Positions 1 to 10,503 of a stretch of DNA of 14,112 nt are shown in pieces (the first letter of the stretch is position 1; each line of letters starts with the position of its first letter). The DNA comes from Candidatus Pelagibacter sp. Lineage in GTDB: Bacteria; Pseudomonadota; Alphaproteobacteria; Pelagibacterales; Pelagibacteraceae. The stretch is from positions 1 to 14,112 of the forward strand of contig JAOOKL010000016.1 of NCBI GenBank assembly GCA_028408025.1, in the 5' to 3' direction. Position numbers and translations under genes: made by a program. Under the pieces are notes generated by a model. It had not been told where the DNA came from. It saw only the letters and a program-made list of their open reading frames with translations, and did not search any database.

Positions 1-2487
1 TCTGTTACGATAGCTCCTGCCTTAACTTTAACTGATAAAGAATATCAAGTAATGAGGAATGCTTCTATAGCTTGCTTAAGAAAAATTGGTGTTGAAACTG
101 GAGGATCTAATGTTCAATTTGCTATTAATCCTAAAAATGGAAGAATGGTAGTTATTGAAATGAATCCAAGAGTTTCAAGATCTTCAGCTTTAGCTTCAAA
201 AGCTACTGGATTTCCAATTGCTAAAGTAGCCGCTAAATTGGCAGTTGGTTATACTTTAGATGAATTAAAAAATGAAATTACAAAAGTAACGCCAGCATCA
301 TTTGAGCCGACAATAGACTACGTTGTTACAAAAATCCCTAGGTTTACTTTTGAAAAATTTTCAACTTCAGCTGCAGTATTAGGAACATCAATGAAGTCTG
401 TTGGTGAAGCTATGGCTATAGGCAGAAACTTTAAAGAGTCATTGCAAAAAGCTTTGGTTTCTTTAGAAACCGGTTTTTCTGGTTTAGATCAGATATTTAA
501 TTTAAGTGTAAAACAAATAGAAAGGAAATTAAAAGAAAATATTCCTAATAAGATTTTACTTGTAGGAGAAGCTATTAGAAAAAAGATTGGTTTACACAAA
601 ATATATAGGCTTTCTAAAATCGATCCTTGGTTTTTAAACCAAATTAAAGAAATTATAGACTGTGAGACTAAAATTAAAAAAAATGGCTTACCTAAAACTT
701 TTAACGAATTTAATTACGTAAAATCAATCGGATTTTCGGATAAAAGATTATCAAAATTGACAAAAACTTCTGAAATTGTAGTCAGAAAGAAAAGAGAAGC
801 TATTAAGGTCGTACCAGTTTATAAAAAAGTAGATACTTGTGCAGCAGAATTTAAATCTTTCACTCCTTACATGTATTCAACTTATCAGAGAAATTTTTCT
901 ATGAGTTCAGAATGTGAGGCAGATCCTTCAAATAGAAAAAAAATAATAATTCTTGGAGGGGGCCCAAATAGAATAGGTCAAGGAATAGAGTTTGACTATT
1001 GTTGTTGTCAAGCTAGTTTTGCTCTTAAAGAAGTTAAGTACGAAACAATCATGATTAATTGTAATCCGGAAACAGTTTCTACTGATTACGATACAAGTGA
1101 TAAACTGTATTTTGAGCCATTAATTGATGAGTATGTTTTCAATATAATAAAGAGAGAAAGATCAAAAGGTAATTTAATTGGAGTGATTACTCAATTTGGT
1201 GGCCAAACTCCAATTAAACTAGCAAAGTTTTTGCATGAGAATAAAATTCCAATTTTAGGAACTCAATATACATCGATTGATCTTGCAGAAGATAGAGATA
1301 GGTTTAGAAATCTTTTAACTAAGTTAAATTTAAATCAAGCTGAAAGTGGTATAGCCAAAACTTTTCCTCAGGCAATTAAAATTGCAGATAAAATTGGTTT
1401 ACCTTTAATGGTAAGGCCCTCATATGTATTAGGAGGTAGAGCTATGGAAATAGTTCATGAAAAAAGTCAGCTTAAAAATTTTGTAAGAGAGGCGTTTAAA
1501 GTTGCTGAAAAAAATCCGATCTTAATTGATAAATTCATTGATAATGCAATGGAAGTTGATGTTGACGCAATTTCAGATGAAAAAAATGTTTTCGTAGCTG
1601 GCATTATGCAACATATAGAAGAAGCTGGAATTCATTCGGGTGACTCTGCATGTAGTCTACCGCCAGTCTCAATTAAATCTTTTTTAATAAAAGAAATTGA
1701 AAATCAAACAAGAAAATTGGCTCTGGCACTTAAGGTCAAAGGATTTATGAACGTTCAATACGCAATTAAAAATGACAAAATATACGTAATAGAGGTAAAT
1801 CCAAGAGCTAGTAGAACTGTTCCGTTTGTTTCAAAAGCAAAAAATTTACCACTTGCTAAGATAGCATCAAGAGTTATGGCTGGTGAAAAATTAACTAAGT
1901 TCAACTTAAAAAGTAAAACGAAAGACATGTTTGCAGTTAAAGAGGCAGTATTTCCGTTTAATAAATTCCCAAATAGTGATCTTTTACTTGGTCCAGAAAT
2001 GAAGTCTACAGGTGAGGTAATGGGTTTTGATAAAAACTTTGGGATGGCTTTTGCAAAGAGTCAAATCGCAGCCTCCAACTCTCTTCCTAAAAAAGGCTTA
2101 GCTTTTATCTCTTTGAAAAATAGTCATAAAAAAGAGGGAGTAGAATTAGCAAAACAATTAATTAAATTGAATTTTAAACTTTGTGGGACAGGTGGAACTG
2201 CTGATTATATAAATCAACATGGAATTCATTGTAAAAAAATAAATAAAGTTAATCAGGGCTCTCCTCATATAGTTGATGTTCTTAACGCCAAAAAGATAGC
2301 TTTAGTAATAAATACCGGAGGTGGAAATAGTGAAACGCAATTAAGTGATGCTGTAGCTTTGAGAAGAGCTACTCTTGCTAATAAAGTTCCGTATTGCACC
2401 AATATGTCAACGGCCAAGGTTTGTTTAGAAGGTATAAAATCTTTAAAACTAAGAGATATAAGTGTAACTTCTTTACAGGATATTTAA
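1..2487 (+). CDS. carB: Carbamoyl-phosphate synthase large subunit, 5'-truncated by the window edge
   Basis: CarB uses ammonia delivered by CarA, bicarbonate and two ATP to make carbamoyl phosphate for pyrimidine and arginine synthesis. The frame is open from base 1. The first visible residues ([20 protein letters not shown]) match E. coli CarB from about residue 250, so roughly 245 N-terminal residues are missing and 828 remain; the total fits the usual ~1070. ATG at base 52 is internal and is not the start. In order one sees the end of the first ATP-grasp domain ([30 protein letters not shown]), the oligomerisation region, the second synthetase half opening with [18 protein letters not shown] near base 950 and its ATP-grasp ([24 protein letters not shown]), and the C-terminal MGS-like allosteric domain ([17 protein letters not shown]). 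No frameshift is visible. The TAA stop overlaps the stop of the convergent gene by 4 bp (TTAA). Identity is secure. Confidence 0.98.
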   Translation, partial: SVTIAPALTLTDKEYQVMRNASIACLRKIGVETGGSNVQFAINPKNGRMVVIEMNPRVSRSSALASKATGFPIAKVAAKLAVGYTLDELKNEITKVTPASFEPTIDYVVTKIPRFTFEKFSTSAAVLGTSMKSVGEAMAIGRNFKESLQKALVSLETGFSGLDQIFNLSVKQIERKLKENIPNKILLVGEAIRKKIGLHKIYRLSKIDPWFLNQIKEIIDCETKIKKNGLPKTFNEFNYVKSIGFSDKRLSKLTKTSEIVVRKKREAIKVVPVYKKVDTCAAEFKSFTPYMYSTYQRNFSMSSECEADPSNRKKIIILGGGPNRIGQGIEFDYCCCQASFALKEVKYETIMINCNPETVSTDYDTSDKLYFEPLIDEYVFNIIKRERSKGNLIGVITQFGGQTPIKLAKFLHENKIPILGTQYTSIDLAEDRDRFRNLLTKLNLNQAESGIAKTFPQAIKIADKIGLPLMVRPSYVLGGRAMEIVHEKSQLKNFVREAFKVAEKNPILIDKFIDNAMEVDVDAISDEKNVFVAGIMQHIEEAGIHSGDSACSLPPVSIKSFLIKEIENQTRKLALALKVKGFMNVQYAIKNDKIYVIEVNPRASRTVPFVSKAKNLPLAKIASRVMAGEKLTKFNLKSKTKDMFAVKEAVFPFNKFPNSDLLLGPEMKSTGEVMGFDKNFGMAFAKSQIAASNSLPKKGLAFISLKNSHKKEGVELAKQLIKLNFKLCGTGGTADYINQHGIHCKKINKVNQGSPHIVDVLNAKKIALVINTGGGNSETQLSDAVALRRATLANKVPYCTNMSTAKVCLEGIKSLKLRDISVTSLQDI

Positions 2488-3149
2488 CTTTTTACTTTCC
2501 AGTCAGTCTCAAAAGTTACGTAGTTTATTTGGATACATCTTCTCTCTTTTTTTATCTCTTTTTTTTCCATCCCGTGCCAAGTGTTAGGTCCGCTGGTAAA
2601 GAAATAACCATAATTATGTTTGTAAGGAACAGTTTTAACTTTATTTAGTTTTGTGTCATAAAAATCTGTTCCTAGACTTTCTGATTCATTATGTAAATTA
2701 ACAAAAACTATTGAAGACATTAATTTTTCTTCAATATCACAGTGGGGTTTTAACCAAAAACCCTCTCGGTCACAAATTACCTCTAGTCTTACAAAAGAAT
2801 TGCTTAAATCTTTTTCAATAAGTGAACCTATCTTTTTATAAACTTCAGGAGATCTCAATTCTTCAATAAATTTTGTTAAGTAAGGAAATTGACTAGAGTT
2901 TTCTTTAGTAACATAGCATCTAAGTTTTTTTGCTTTACCTCCATCTTTTATACCTGCTCGAAAAGCACCTTCTCCACCGTCAAGAGCTCTTGTTCCATCA
3001 TAATTTAAATTTTTTTTTCTAGGATCAGCTATATCAGCACTACAAATCTCATCTATAGCATTTTGTGTTAATGGCTGATTAATTTCAAAATGTTTGAAAG
3101 GATCATTAAATAATTTTGTTTTTGTCTCTAAAGATTTAAATAATTCCAT
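2484..3149 (-). CDS. 2-oxoglutarate/Fe(II)-dependent oxygenase-like protein
   Basis: A 221-residue protein with the look of a prolyl-4-hydroxylase-type 2OG-Fe(II) oxygenase. The candidate iron triad is H136-x-D138 (KPHCDIEE) and H192 (NTWHGMEK). An Arg at 203 or 204 ([12 protein letters not shown]) lies where these enzymes bind the 2-oxoglutarate carboxylate. G160-T161 before FYD fits the usual Gly/Thr on the strand after the HxD loop. I see no signal peptide or membrane segment, so it is probably cytoplasmic. The substrate cannot be told from sequence. Its ATG lies inside the last codons of the upstream ELM1-like gene (14-nt overlap), which suggests translational coupling and perhaps a shared pathway. 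Its TAA shares the TTAA at 2484-2487 with the carB stop. The fold assignment rests on motif recognition only; the spacing of HxD to distal His (54 residues) is typical. Confidence 0.75.
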   Translation of the reverse strand: MELFKSLETKTKLFNDPFKHFEINQPLTQNAIDEICSADIADPRKKNLNYDGTRALDGGEGAFRAGIKDGGKAKKLRCYVTKENSSQFPYLTKFIEELRSPEVYKKIGSLIEKDLSNSFVRLEVICDREGFWLKPHCDIEEKLMSSIVFVNLHNESESLGTDFYDTKLNKVKTVPYKHNYGYFFTSGPNTWHGMEKKEIKKERRCIQINYVTFETDWKVKS

Positions 3150-4086
3150 TTAATTTCATTTTTTCTTTAATTATTGGAGCAATTCTATTTACTTCGTCTA
3201 GCTTATCATAACTCCAACTATCTATGCTATCATTTAATTCTTTTAAGATGCCGAGTTCTTTAAATTGTTTAAAAAAGCTATTAAACCTTCTTATACTTTT
3301 TCTAGGTTTCATCATTGCCGCGAAAACTGGCTTACCTGTTACAGCAGCCTCTGAAATCATAGAAGTTGAGTCGCAAGTCACAATAACAAAATCTGCTAAA
3401 GCTAATGAGCTAAGATAGGCTTTTTTATCTATTGTTTTTACAACATGGTGGTTAATACTAAATGTATTAAAAGCTTTTTTTATCACTTCCTCAGGTGTTC
3501 TATATGAGGGTATTACAATTATTTTAAATTTGTCGGGAGTAAACAATGCTTTTATTTTGTTAAAAATAAAATGAACTTGTTCATCTGAATAATTATAATA
3601 TTTGTTAGGCCCTCCTATTATAAAAGCTACAATTTTTTTTTTTCCTTTATCTAACTGAAGATAATTAGAGTTATCTATAATTTCTTTTTTGGTTAAGTAA
3701 TGAATTGAACCTTTTGTTGTTAAAATATTATCCCCTTTAATGCCATCATGCTCTGGGCTTACTATAAGATCAAAATGTTTAAACGAAACTTTAGGATCTT
3801 GTATGTGTATGTTAAAGATTTGATTTTTTAATCTTTTTTTTAGAGCAATAGATGGAATCACACTTTTTCTCCCACAGGATATTATAATTTTGCTATCACA
3901 CACAAACTTTTCTGTTAATAAGTTTTCTGAAATAGGTGTAAATTTTGGTGGTATAAAATTCCATATAGGCTTTAACTTTATATTTTGATGTTTAAAGTTA
4001 AGTTTTAGAGCTTTTGCTAAACCCTCTACCTGGCTAACCATGCCATGCATGCCTTGTGTCAAAAGAAGTGCTTTTAATTCTAACAT
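3136..4086 (-). CDS. ELM1-family (mitochondrial fission ELM1 / DUF1022) glycosyltransferase-like protein
   Basis: A 316-residue protein resembling the ELM1/DUF1022 family (PF06258), named after plant ELM1, which helps recruit dynamin to mitochondria; bacterial members are common in Alphaproteobacteria and their role is not settled. Family-like landmarks are an N-terminal strand followed by QGMHGMVSQVEGLAKAL (11-27), a GRKSVIPSI segment (72-80), HIQDPK (94-99), a second-domain start IIGGPNKYY (156-164), VIPSYRTPEE (191-200) and TCDSTSMISEA (237-247) with GKPVFA after it. The two-domain layout and the DS.SMISEA motif recall GT-B glycosyltransferases, so a sugar-nucleotide-dependent role is a reasonable inference but unproven. 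The start is supported because the N-terminal motif begins within 15 residues of the Met. The gene diverges from trxB across only 24 bp, and its end overlaps the start of the 2OG oxygenase-like gene by 14 nt. Confidence 0.8.
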   Translation of the reverse strand: MLELKALLLTQGMHGMVSQVEGLAKALKLNFKHQNIKLKPIWNFIPPKFTPISENLLTEKFVCDSKIIISCGRKSVIPSIALKKRLKNQIFNIHIQDPKVSFKHFDLIVSPEHDGIKGDNILTTKGSIHYLTKKEIIDNSNYLQLDKGKKKIVAFIIGGPNKYYNYSDEQVHFIFNKIKALFTPDKFKIIVIPSYRTPEEVIKKAFNTFSINHHVVKTIDKKAYLSSLALADFVIVTCDSTSMISEAAVTGKPVFAAMMKPRKSIRRFNSFFKQFKELGILKELNDSIDSWSYDKLDEVNRIAPIIKEKMKLNGII

Positions 4087-4110
4087 TAGTTACTATATAA
4101 ACCTATCATA
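4087..4110. promoter_or_regulatory. 24-bp divergent gap between the ELM1-like gene and trxB
   Basis: Both flanking start codons are well supported by family N-termini, so transcription in both directions must start in or very near this gap. On the plus strand TATAAA (4096-4101, 5/6 to the -10 consensus) would place the trxB start site almost at the ATG. On the minus strand TATGAT (4110-4105, 5/6) would give the ELM1-like gene a leader of about 10 nt. Neither has a good -35, and AT-rich DNA produces such hexamers by chance. No Shine-Dalgarno sequence is visible for either gene. Confidence 0.3.
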
Positions 4111-5058
4111 ATGAATAATAAATCAACTAAACATACAAAAGTGTTAATTCTTGGATCAGGTCCAGCGGGGTATACGGCAGCAATTTACGCGGCGAGAGCA
4201 ATGTTAAAGCCAATTTTAGTTCACGGATCTCAACCAGGTGGACAATTAACCACAACTACAGATGTTGAAAATTATCCAGGTTACGCAAAAGCAATTCAAG
4301 GTCCTTGGTTAATGGAAGAAATGAAGGGTCAAGCTGAAGCTGTTGGAACAGAGATGATACAAGATCATATAAATAAGGTAGATTTAACAAAAAAGCCTTT
4401 CGAGGCTGAGGGAGATAGCGGTCAAGTTTACACCGCAGACTCGATTATTATTTCGACTGGTGCTCAAGCTAGATGGTTAAATTTAAAATCAGAGCAAAAC
4501 TTTAGAGGGTTTGGGGTGTCTGCTTGTGCAACTTGCGACGGATTTTTCTTTAAAGATAAAGAGGTCGCCGTAGTTGGCGGAGGTAATGCTGCAGTAGAAG
4601 AGGCTATGTTTTTAACAAAATTTGCAACAAAAGTTAAACTAATTCATAGAAGAGACAAATTAAGAGCAGAAAAATTGCTTCAAGAAAAACTTAAAGCTAA
4701 TAAGAAAATTGAAATTATTTGGGATAGCGTTGTAGAGGATGTTCTGGGCACAACTGAGCCTAAAGGTGTTAATGGTATTAAGATTAAAAATGTTAAAGAC
4801 AATAAAACAAAAGAATTAAAAGTGGATGGACTTTTTATTGCTATAGGTCACGATCCTGCTACACAATTATTTAAGGATCAATTAGAGATGGATAAAGAGG
4901 GATATTTAATTACAAAACCTGATTCCACTATCACTAATATACCAGGGGTATTTGCAGCTGGTGATGTGAAAGATAAGATTTTCAGACAAGCTGTAACAGC
5001 TGCAGGAATGGGATGTATGGCTGCACTTGAAGCTGAAAAACATTTATCAGATAAATAA
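4111..5058 (+). CDS. trxB: Thioredoxin-disulfide reductase
   Basis: A cytoplasmic FAD flavoenzyme that passes electrons from NADPH to thioredoxin. The 315 residues match the low-molecular-weight bacterial type (E. coli 321). An FAD-binding GSGPAG is at 15-20, the redox-active dithiol C139-A-T-C142 is followed by DGFFF, the NADPH Rossmann motif GGGNAAVEEA begins at 156, and HRRDKLRA (179-186) is the NADPH 2'-phosphate-binding segment. The FAD-contacting AAGDVKD is at 282-288, followed by RQAVTAAGMGCMAA. Every expected catalytic element is present. The ATG at 4111 leaves ten residues before the first strand, normal for the family. The stop is followed after 2 bp by the GTG start of the ADP-ribosylglycohydrolase-like gene, so the two are probably cotranscribed. 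It lies divergent to the ELM1-like gene. Confidence 0.98.
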   Translation: MNNKSTKHTKVLILGSGPAGYTAAIYAARAMLKPILVHGSQPGGQLTTTTDVENYPGYAKAIQGPWLMEEMKGQAEAVGTEMIQDHINKVDLTKKPFEAEGDSGQVYTADSIIISTGAQARWLNLKSEQNFRGFGVSACATCDGFFFKDKEVAVVGGGNAAVEEAMFLTKFATKVKLIHRRDKLRAEKLLQEKLKANKKIEIIWDSVVEDVLGTTEPKGVNGIKIKNVKDNKTKELKVDGLFIAIGHDPATQLFKDQLEMDKEGYLITKPDSTITNIPGVFAAGDVKDKIFRQAVTAAGMGCMAALEAEKHLSDK

Positions 5059-5060
5059 CA

Positions 5061-7205
<2,145 letters not shown>

Positions 7206-7233
7206 ATTTTTTTTAAATTATTATTAACATAAA

Positions 7234-9405
7234 ATGCAAAATACTTATCAAGAAAAAATAGCTGATTTGGAACTAAATAACTCTAAAAAAACGTCTAAGT
7301 TAGAGGGTGGAATTAAATTTAAAATAAAAAGTGATTTTCAACCTAGCGGTGACCAACCTGAGGCGATTAAAAAATTGCTCAAAAATCTAAGAGAAAATAA
7401 ACAAGAGCAAGTTTTATTGGGTGTCACTGGATCTGGGAAAACTTTCACCATGGCTAAAGTAATAGAAAAAGCAAATCGACCTGCTTTAATACTCGCTCCC
7501 AACAAAACCTTAGCAGCCCAACTTTATGGAGAGTTTAAGAGTTTTTTTCCTGATAATGCAGTGGAGTATTTTGTATCTTACTATGATTATTACACCCCAG
7601 AAGCTTATGTTCCTAGATCTGACACTTATATTGAAAAGGAGGCCTCAATTAATGAACAAATTGATAGAATGAGACATTCAGCAACTAGATCTTTATTAGA
7701 GAGAGATGATGTTATTATTGTTGCAAGTGTATCCTGCATTTATGGCTTAGGATCAGTCGAAGCATATTCAAAAATGACCATCACATTAAAAAAAAATTAC
7801 GAATACGATAGAGATCAATTAATTAGGTCTTTTATTAATTTACAGTATAAAAGAAATGATCAAAACTTTTTCAGAGGTACTTTTAGGGTTAGAGGAGAAA
7901 ATTTAGAAATATTTCCATCACACCTTGAGGACAGAGCGTGGCGCATAAGTTTTAATTTGAATAAATTAGAAAAAATTGAAGAGTTCGATCCTCTTACAGG
8001 AGATAAGACTAATGATTATTCCATAATTAAAATTTACGCTAATAGTCATTACATAACTCCAAAGCCAACTGTAGATCAAGCAATTAGACAAATAAAGTCT
8101 GAATTAGCAGAAACTTTAAAAAGACATCGTGCAAATAATAAATTATTAGAAGAACAGAGATTAAGGGAGAGAACAAAGTTTGATCTTGAAATGATAGAAG
8201 CTACTGGTACATGTGCAGGTATTGAAAATTATTCTAGATTTTTATCTGGAAGAAAGCCAGGAGAACCCCCTCCAACATTATTTGAGTATTTTCCTGACAA
8301 TGCAATAATATTTGTAGATGAAAGTCATGTAACTGTACCTCAGTTGAATGGAATGTATAAAGGTGACAGAACAAGAAAAAGCACCTTAGCAGAATATGGC
8401 TTTAGACTTCCGTCATGTATGGATAACAGGCCTCTAAAATTTGAAGAATGGGATTTAATGAGAACACAAACTGTTTTTGTGTCAGCAACACCTGGGCCTT
8501 GGGAATTAAAACAAACTGGAAACCAGTACATAGATCAAATAATAAGACCTACAGGATTAATCGATCCACCAGTTGAAATAAGACCTGCAAAAACTCAAGT
8601 TGATGATTTAATGCATGAAGCTTCTCAAATAGTTAAAAAAGGTTTTCGAGTTTTAGCCACCACTTTAACAAAAAAAATGGCTGAAGATTTAACAGAGTAT
8701 CTTCACGAAAATGGTCTTAAAGTAAGATACATGCACTCTGATATAGATACTTTAGAGAGAATTGAAATAATTAGAGATCTTAGAATGGGAGTGTTTGATA
8801 TTTTAGTTGGGATTAATTTATTAAGAGAGGGCTTGGATATCCCAGAATGTGCTTTAGTTGCAATTTTAGACGCAGATAAAGAGGGTTTTTTAAGGTCAGA
8901 AACTTCTTTAATTCAAACTATTGGAAGAGCAGCAAGAAATGTAGATGGAAAAGTAATATTATACGCCGATAAAAAAACAAAAAGTATTGATAATGCTATC
9001 AAAGAGACAGATAGAAGAAGAGATAAACAATTAGCGTATAATAAAAAAAATAAGATAACAGCCGAAACTGTTAAAAAAGATATAAATGACATTTTAGAGT
9101 CAGTCTATGAAAAAGATTATGTAAAAATTTCAGAAGGTTCAAACGTTGGTGGTAATTTAAAGAAACATTTAAAGGCACTTAATAGAAAAATGAAAGAGGC
9201 GGCATCAAATCTTGAGTTCGAAGAGGCTGCAAAGATAAGAGATGAAATGAGGAAATTAGAGGCAAGTGAGTTAGAAATTACTTTGAATCCTAAAATAAGT
9301 CAGTACAAATTAAAAAATAAAGTGTACCCTAAAGGAAGATCAACTATGGGAATGCCAGGAACAAAGCCAAGAAAAGCGATTAAAAAATGGAAACCAAAAA
9401 AATAA
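7234..9405 (+). CDS. uvrB: UvrABC system protein B (excinuclease helicase-like subunit)
   Basis: UvrB is loaded by UvrA at damaged DNA, verifies the lesion with its beta-hairpin and recruits UvrC for dual incision. Walker A GVTGSGKT is at 63-70. The damage-probing hairpin [12 protein letters not shown] (116-127) is intact, DESH (362-365) is the Walker B box, VSATP is at 416-420, and motif [11 protein letters not shown] is at 561-569. The UVR domain that contacts UvrC ([22 protein letters not shown]) spans about 650-671. The 723 residues exceed E. coli (673) because of about 24 extra N-terminal residues before [10 protein letters not shown] and a basic tail ending KKWKPKK. The next in-frame Met lies beyond Walker A, so the ATG at 7234 is preferred, though TTG at codon 12 cannot be excluded. 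It leads a six-gene plus-strand run; its last 19 nt overlap the SDR gene. Confidence 0.98.
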   Translation: MQNTYQEKIADLELNNSKKTSKLEGGIKFKIKSDFQPSGDQPEAIKKLLKNLRENKQEQVLLGVTGSGKTFTMAKVIEKANRPALILAPNKTLAAQLYGEFKSFFPDNAVEYFVSYYDYYTPEAYVPRSDTYIEKEASINEQIDRMRHSATRSLLERDDVIIVASVSCIYGLGSVEAYSKMTITLKKNYEYDRDQLIRSFINLQYKRNDQNFFRGTFRVRGENLEIFPSHLEDRAWRISFNLNKLEKIEEFDPLTGDKTNDYSIIKIYANSHYITPKPTVDQAIRQIKSELAETLKRHRANNKLLEEQRLRERTKFDLEMIEATGTCAGIENYSRFLSGRKPGEPPPTLFEYFPDNAIIFVDESHVTVPQLNGMYKGDRTRKSTLAEYGFRLPSCMDNRPLKFEEWDLMRTQTVFVSATPGPWELKQTGNQYIDQIIRPTGLIDPPVEIRPAKTQVDDLMHEASQIVKKGFRVLATTLTKKMAEDLTEYLHENGLKVRYMHSDIDTLERIEIIRDLRMGVFDILVGINLLREGLDIPECALVAILDADKEGFLRSETSLIQTIGRAARNVDGKVILYADKKTKSIDNAIKETDRRRDKQLAYNKKNKITAETVKKDINDILESVYEKDYVKISEGSNVGGNLKKHLKALNRKMKEAASNLEFEEAAKIRDEMRKLEASELEITLNPKISQYKLKNKVYPKGRSTMGMPGTKPRKAIKKWKPKK

Positions 9406-10142
9406 TAATTACAGGTGGAGCAAACAGAATTGGTAGGTCTATAGCTCTAGAATTGGCCGAATATGATGCTCAAATTGTCTTGCATTATTCAAAGTCTTTT
9501 GCAGCAGCAAAAAAACTTAAAATAGAATTAGAAAATTTAGGGTCAGTAGTTTATCTTTTTAAGGCTGATTTAAACAATTTGAAACTAACTCAAAAAATAA
9601 TTCCGTTCGCACATAGTAAAATGAAGGGTATAAATTGCTTAATAAACAATGCGTCAATTTTTGAAAATGATAATTTAATCAATTTCTCAGAGAAAAGCTT
9701 TTCAAAACATATGAATGTAAACCTCAAAGCTCCAGCAATATTAACTAGGGAATTTGCAAAAAAATTCAAAGGTAAAGATGGATGCATTATAAATATTATT
9801 GATCAAAGGGTTGAAAAATTGACACCTTTTTTTTTTTCTTATTCTTTAAGTAAAACAGGACTGGCAACATTAACTAAAACTACTGCCATGAAACTTGCGC
9901 CAAAAATAAGAGTAAACGGAGTTTCCCCAGGCCCTACATTAAAAAATAAGCGTCAATCAGAAAAACATTTTAAAAAACAATGGAAATCAACATTACTTAA
10001 AAAGAAAGTGGATACAAAAAATGTTAGTTCTGCTGTAAAGTTTTTGATTAATAACAACAATATAACTGGCCAGATAATAAATGTGGATAGTGGTCAACGT
10101 TTGGCGTGGAAAACCCCTGATATTATAAATGTAAAAGAATGA
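9387..10142 (+). CDS. Short-chain dehydrogenase/reductase, pteridine-reductase (PTR1/FolM)-like
   Basis: A 251-residue NADPH-type [15 protein letters not shown] (9-20) is the nucleotide-binding turn with the Arg seen in PTR1, HYSKS (33-37) follows strand 2, and NNAS (87-90) is the SDR NNAG variant. The usual catalytic Ser is replaced by Asp139 (IIDQR), and the active pair is Y152-x3-K156 (SYSLSK). Asp to Tyr is 13 and Tyr to Lys is 4, the same spacing as D181/Y194/K198 recalled for Leishmania PTR1. [14 protein letters not shown] (182-195) resembles the substrate loop of alphaproteobacterial pteridine reductases. It is followed directly by folB in an ATGA overlap, so a pterin substrate (dihydrofolate, dihydrobiopterin or dihydromonapterin) is the best inference. 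The ATG lies in the last codons of uvrB and is right because the Rossmann strand follows at once. An 11-T run encodes P147-S151. Family sure, substrate inferred. Confidence 0.82.
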   Translation: METKKIIITGGANRIGRSIALELAEYDAQIVLHYSKSFAAAKKLKIELENLGSVVYLFKADLNNLKLTQKIIPFAHSKMKGINCLINNASIFENDNLINFSEKSFSKHMNVNLKAPAILTREFAKKFKGKDGCIINIIDQRVEKLTPFFFSYSLSKTGLATLTKTTAMKLAPKIRVNGVSPGPTLKNKRQSEKHFKKQWKSTLLKKKVDTKNVSSAVKFLINNNNITGQIINVDSGQRLAWKTPDIINVKE

Positions 10143-10480
10143 AAATTTTAAAATTTAAAAACAAACAAAAGTTTAAATATATAAGAAAAATTGTTATTAA
10201 AGATCTTATTCTTTTAATATCAGTTGGAATTCACCAGTTTGAAAAACTTAAAAAGCAGAAAGTAAAATTTAACATTGAGATTACTACTGATCCAAATTTA
10301 AAACCTGACATTACAACAATCGTTAATTATGAAAGCGTTATAAATGATATTAAACGATTGACAAAAAGATCTCACTTTGAATTGCTTGAGAGTTTATCTG
10401 AGGCAATATTTGATGAAATTTTTAAAAATAAAAAAATTAGAAAAATAAAATTAAGCAATTTATACCCTTCGTTGGAATAG
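10139..10480 (+). CDS. folB: Dihydroneopterin aldolase-like protein with prematurely ended C-terminus
   Basis: FolB converts 7,8-dihydroneopterin to 6-hydroxymethyl-dihydropterin in folate synthesis. The frame yields 113 residues with the FolB order of landmarks: [15 protein letters not shown] with E35, [10 protein letters not shown] with Y64, and [16 protein letters not shown] with E84 and E88. These align with E. coli E21, Y53 and E73/E77. After IRKIKLS (100-106) the match fails: the frame ends NLYPSLE at TAG 10478, while the expected last strand ([11 protein letters not shown]) is found in the -1 frame at 10468-10500. One lost base around the TTT at 10459-10461 explains this; restored, the protein would be 121 residues. 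The catalytic lysine of E. coli (K98 in KLSKPG) corresponds to Asn107 here. The start overlaps the SDR stop as ATGA. Either a decaying gene, a sequence error, or a diverged protein. Confidence 0.8.
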   Translation: MKILKFKNKQKFKYIRKIVIKDLILLISVGIHQFEKLKKQKVKFNIEITTDPNLKPDITTIVNYESVINDIKRLTKRSHFELLESLSEAIFDEIFKNKKIRKIKLSNLYPSLE

Positions 10481-10503
10481 AAGTTATAAAAACAAAAGTA
10501 TAA
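10468..10503 (+). other. Out-of-frame remnant of the folB C-terminal strand
   Basis: Read from 10468 in the frame one base behind folB, this stretch encodes [11 protein letters not shown] and then TAA at 10501-10503. VGIEV/VGVII is the characteristic last strand of FolB proteins. The TAA would overlap the uvrC ATG as TAATG, the same junction style seen between pgsA and the methyltransferase gene. In the annotated arrangement the bases 10481-10502 would instead be a 22-nt gap with no Shine-Dalgarno sequence. Confidence 0.7.

Noticed and set aside
2485..2518. Inverted repeat TAACTTTT ... AAAAGTTA downstream of carB as a possible terminator
   Set aside because: The 8-bp stem has one G-C pair, the loop is 18 nt and no T-tract follows; in DNA this AT-rich it is expected by chance.
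2394..2648. Plus-strand frame of 84 codons running across the carB end
   Set aside because: It overlaps conserved CarB codons in another frame and then the antisense of the oxygenase gene; its Tyr/Phe-rich content is a shadow.
9387..9405. Possibility that the uvrB/SDR overlap reflects a misplaced SDR start
   Set aside because: The Rossmann strand and TGGANRIG motif begin within nine residues of this Met, so a later start would remove the nucleotide-binding turn.
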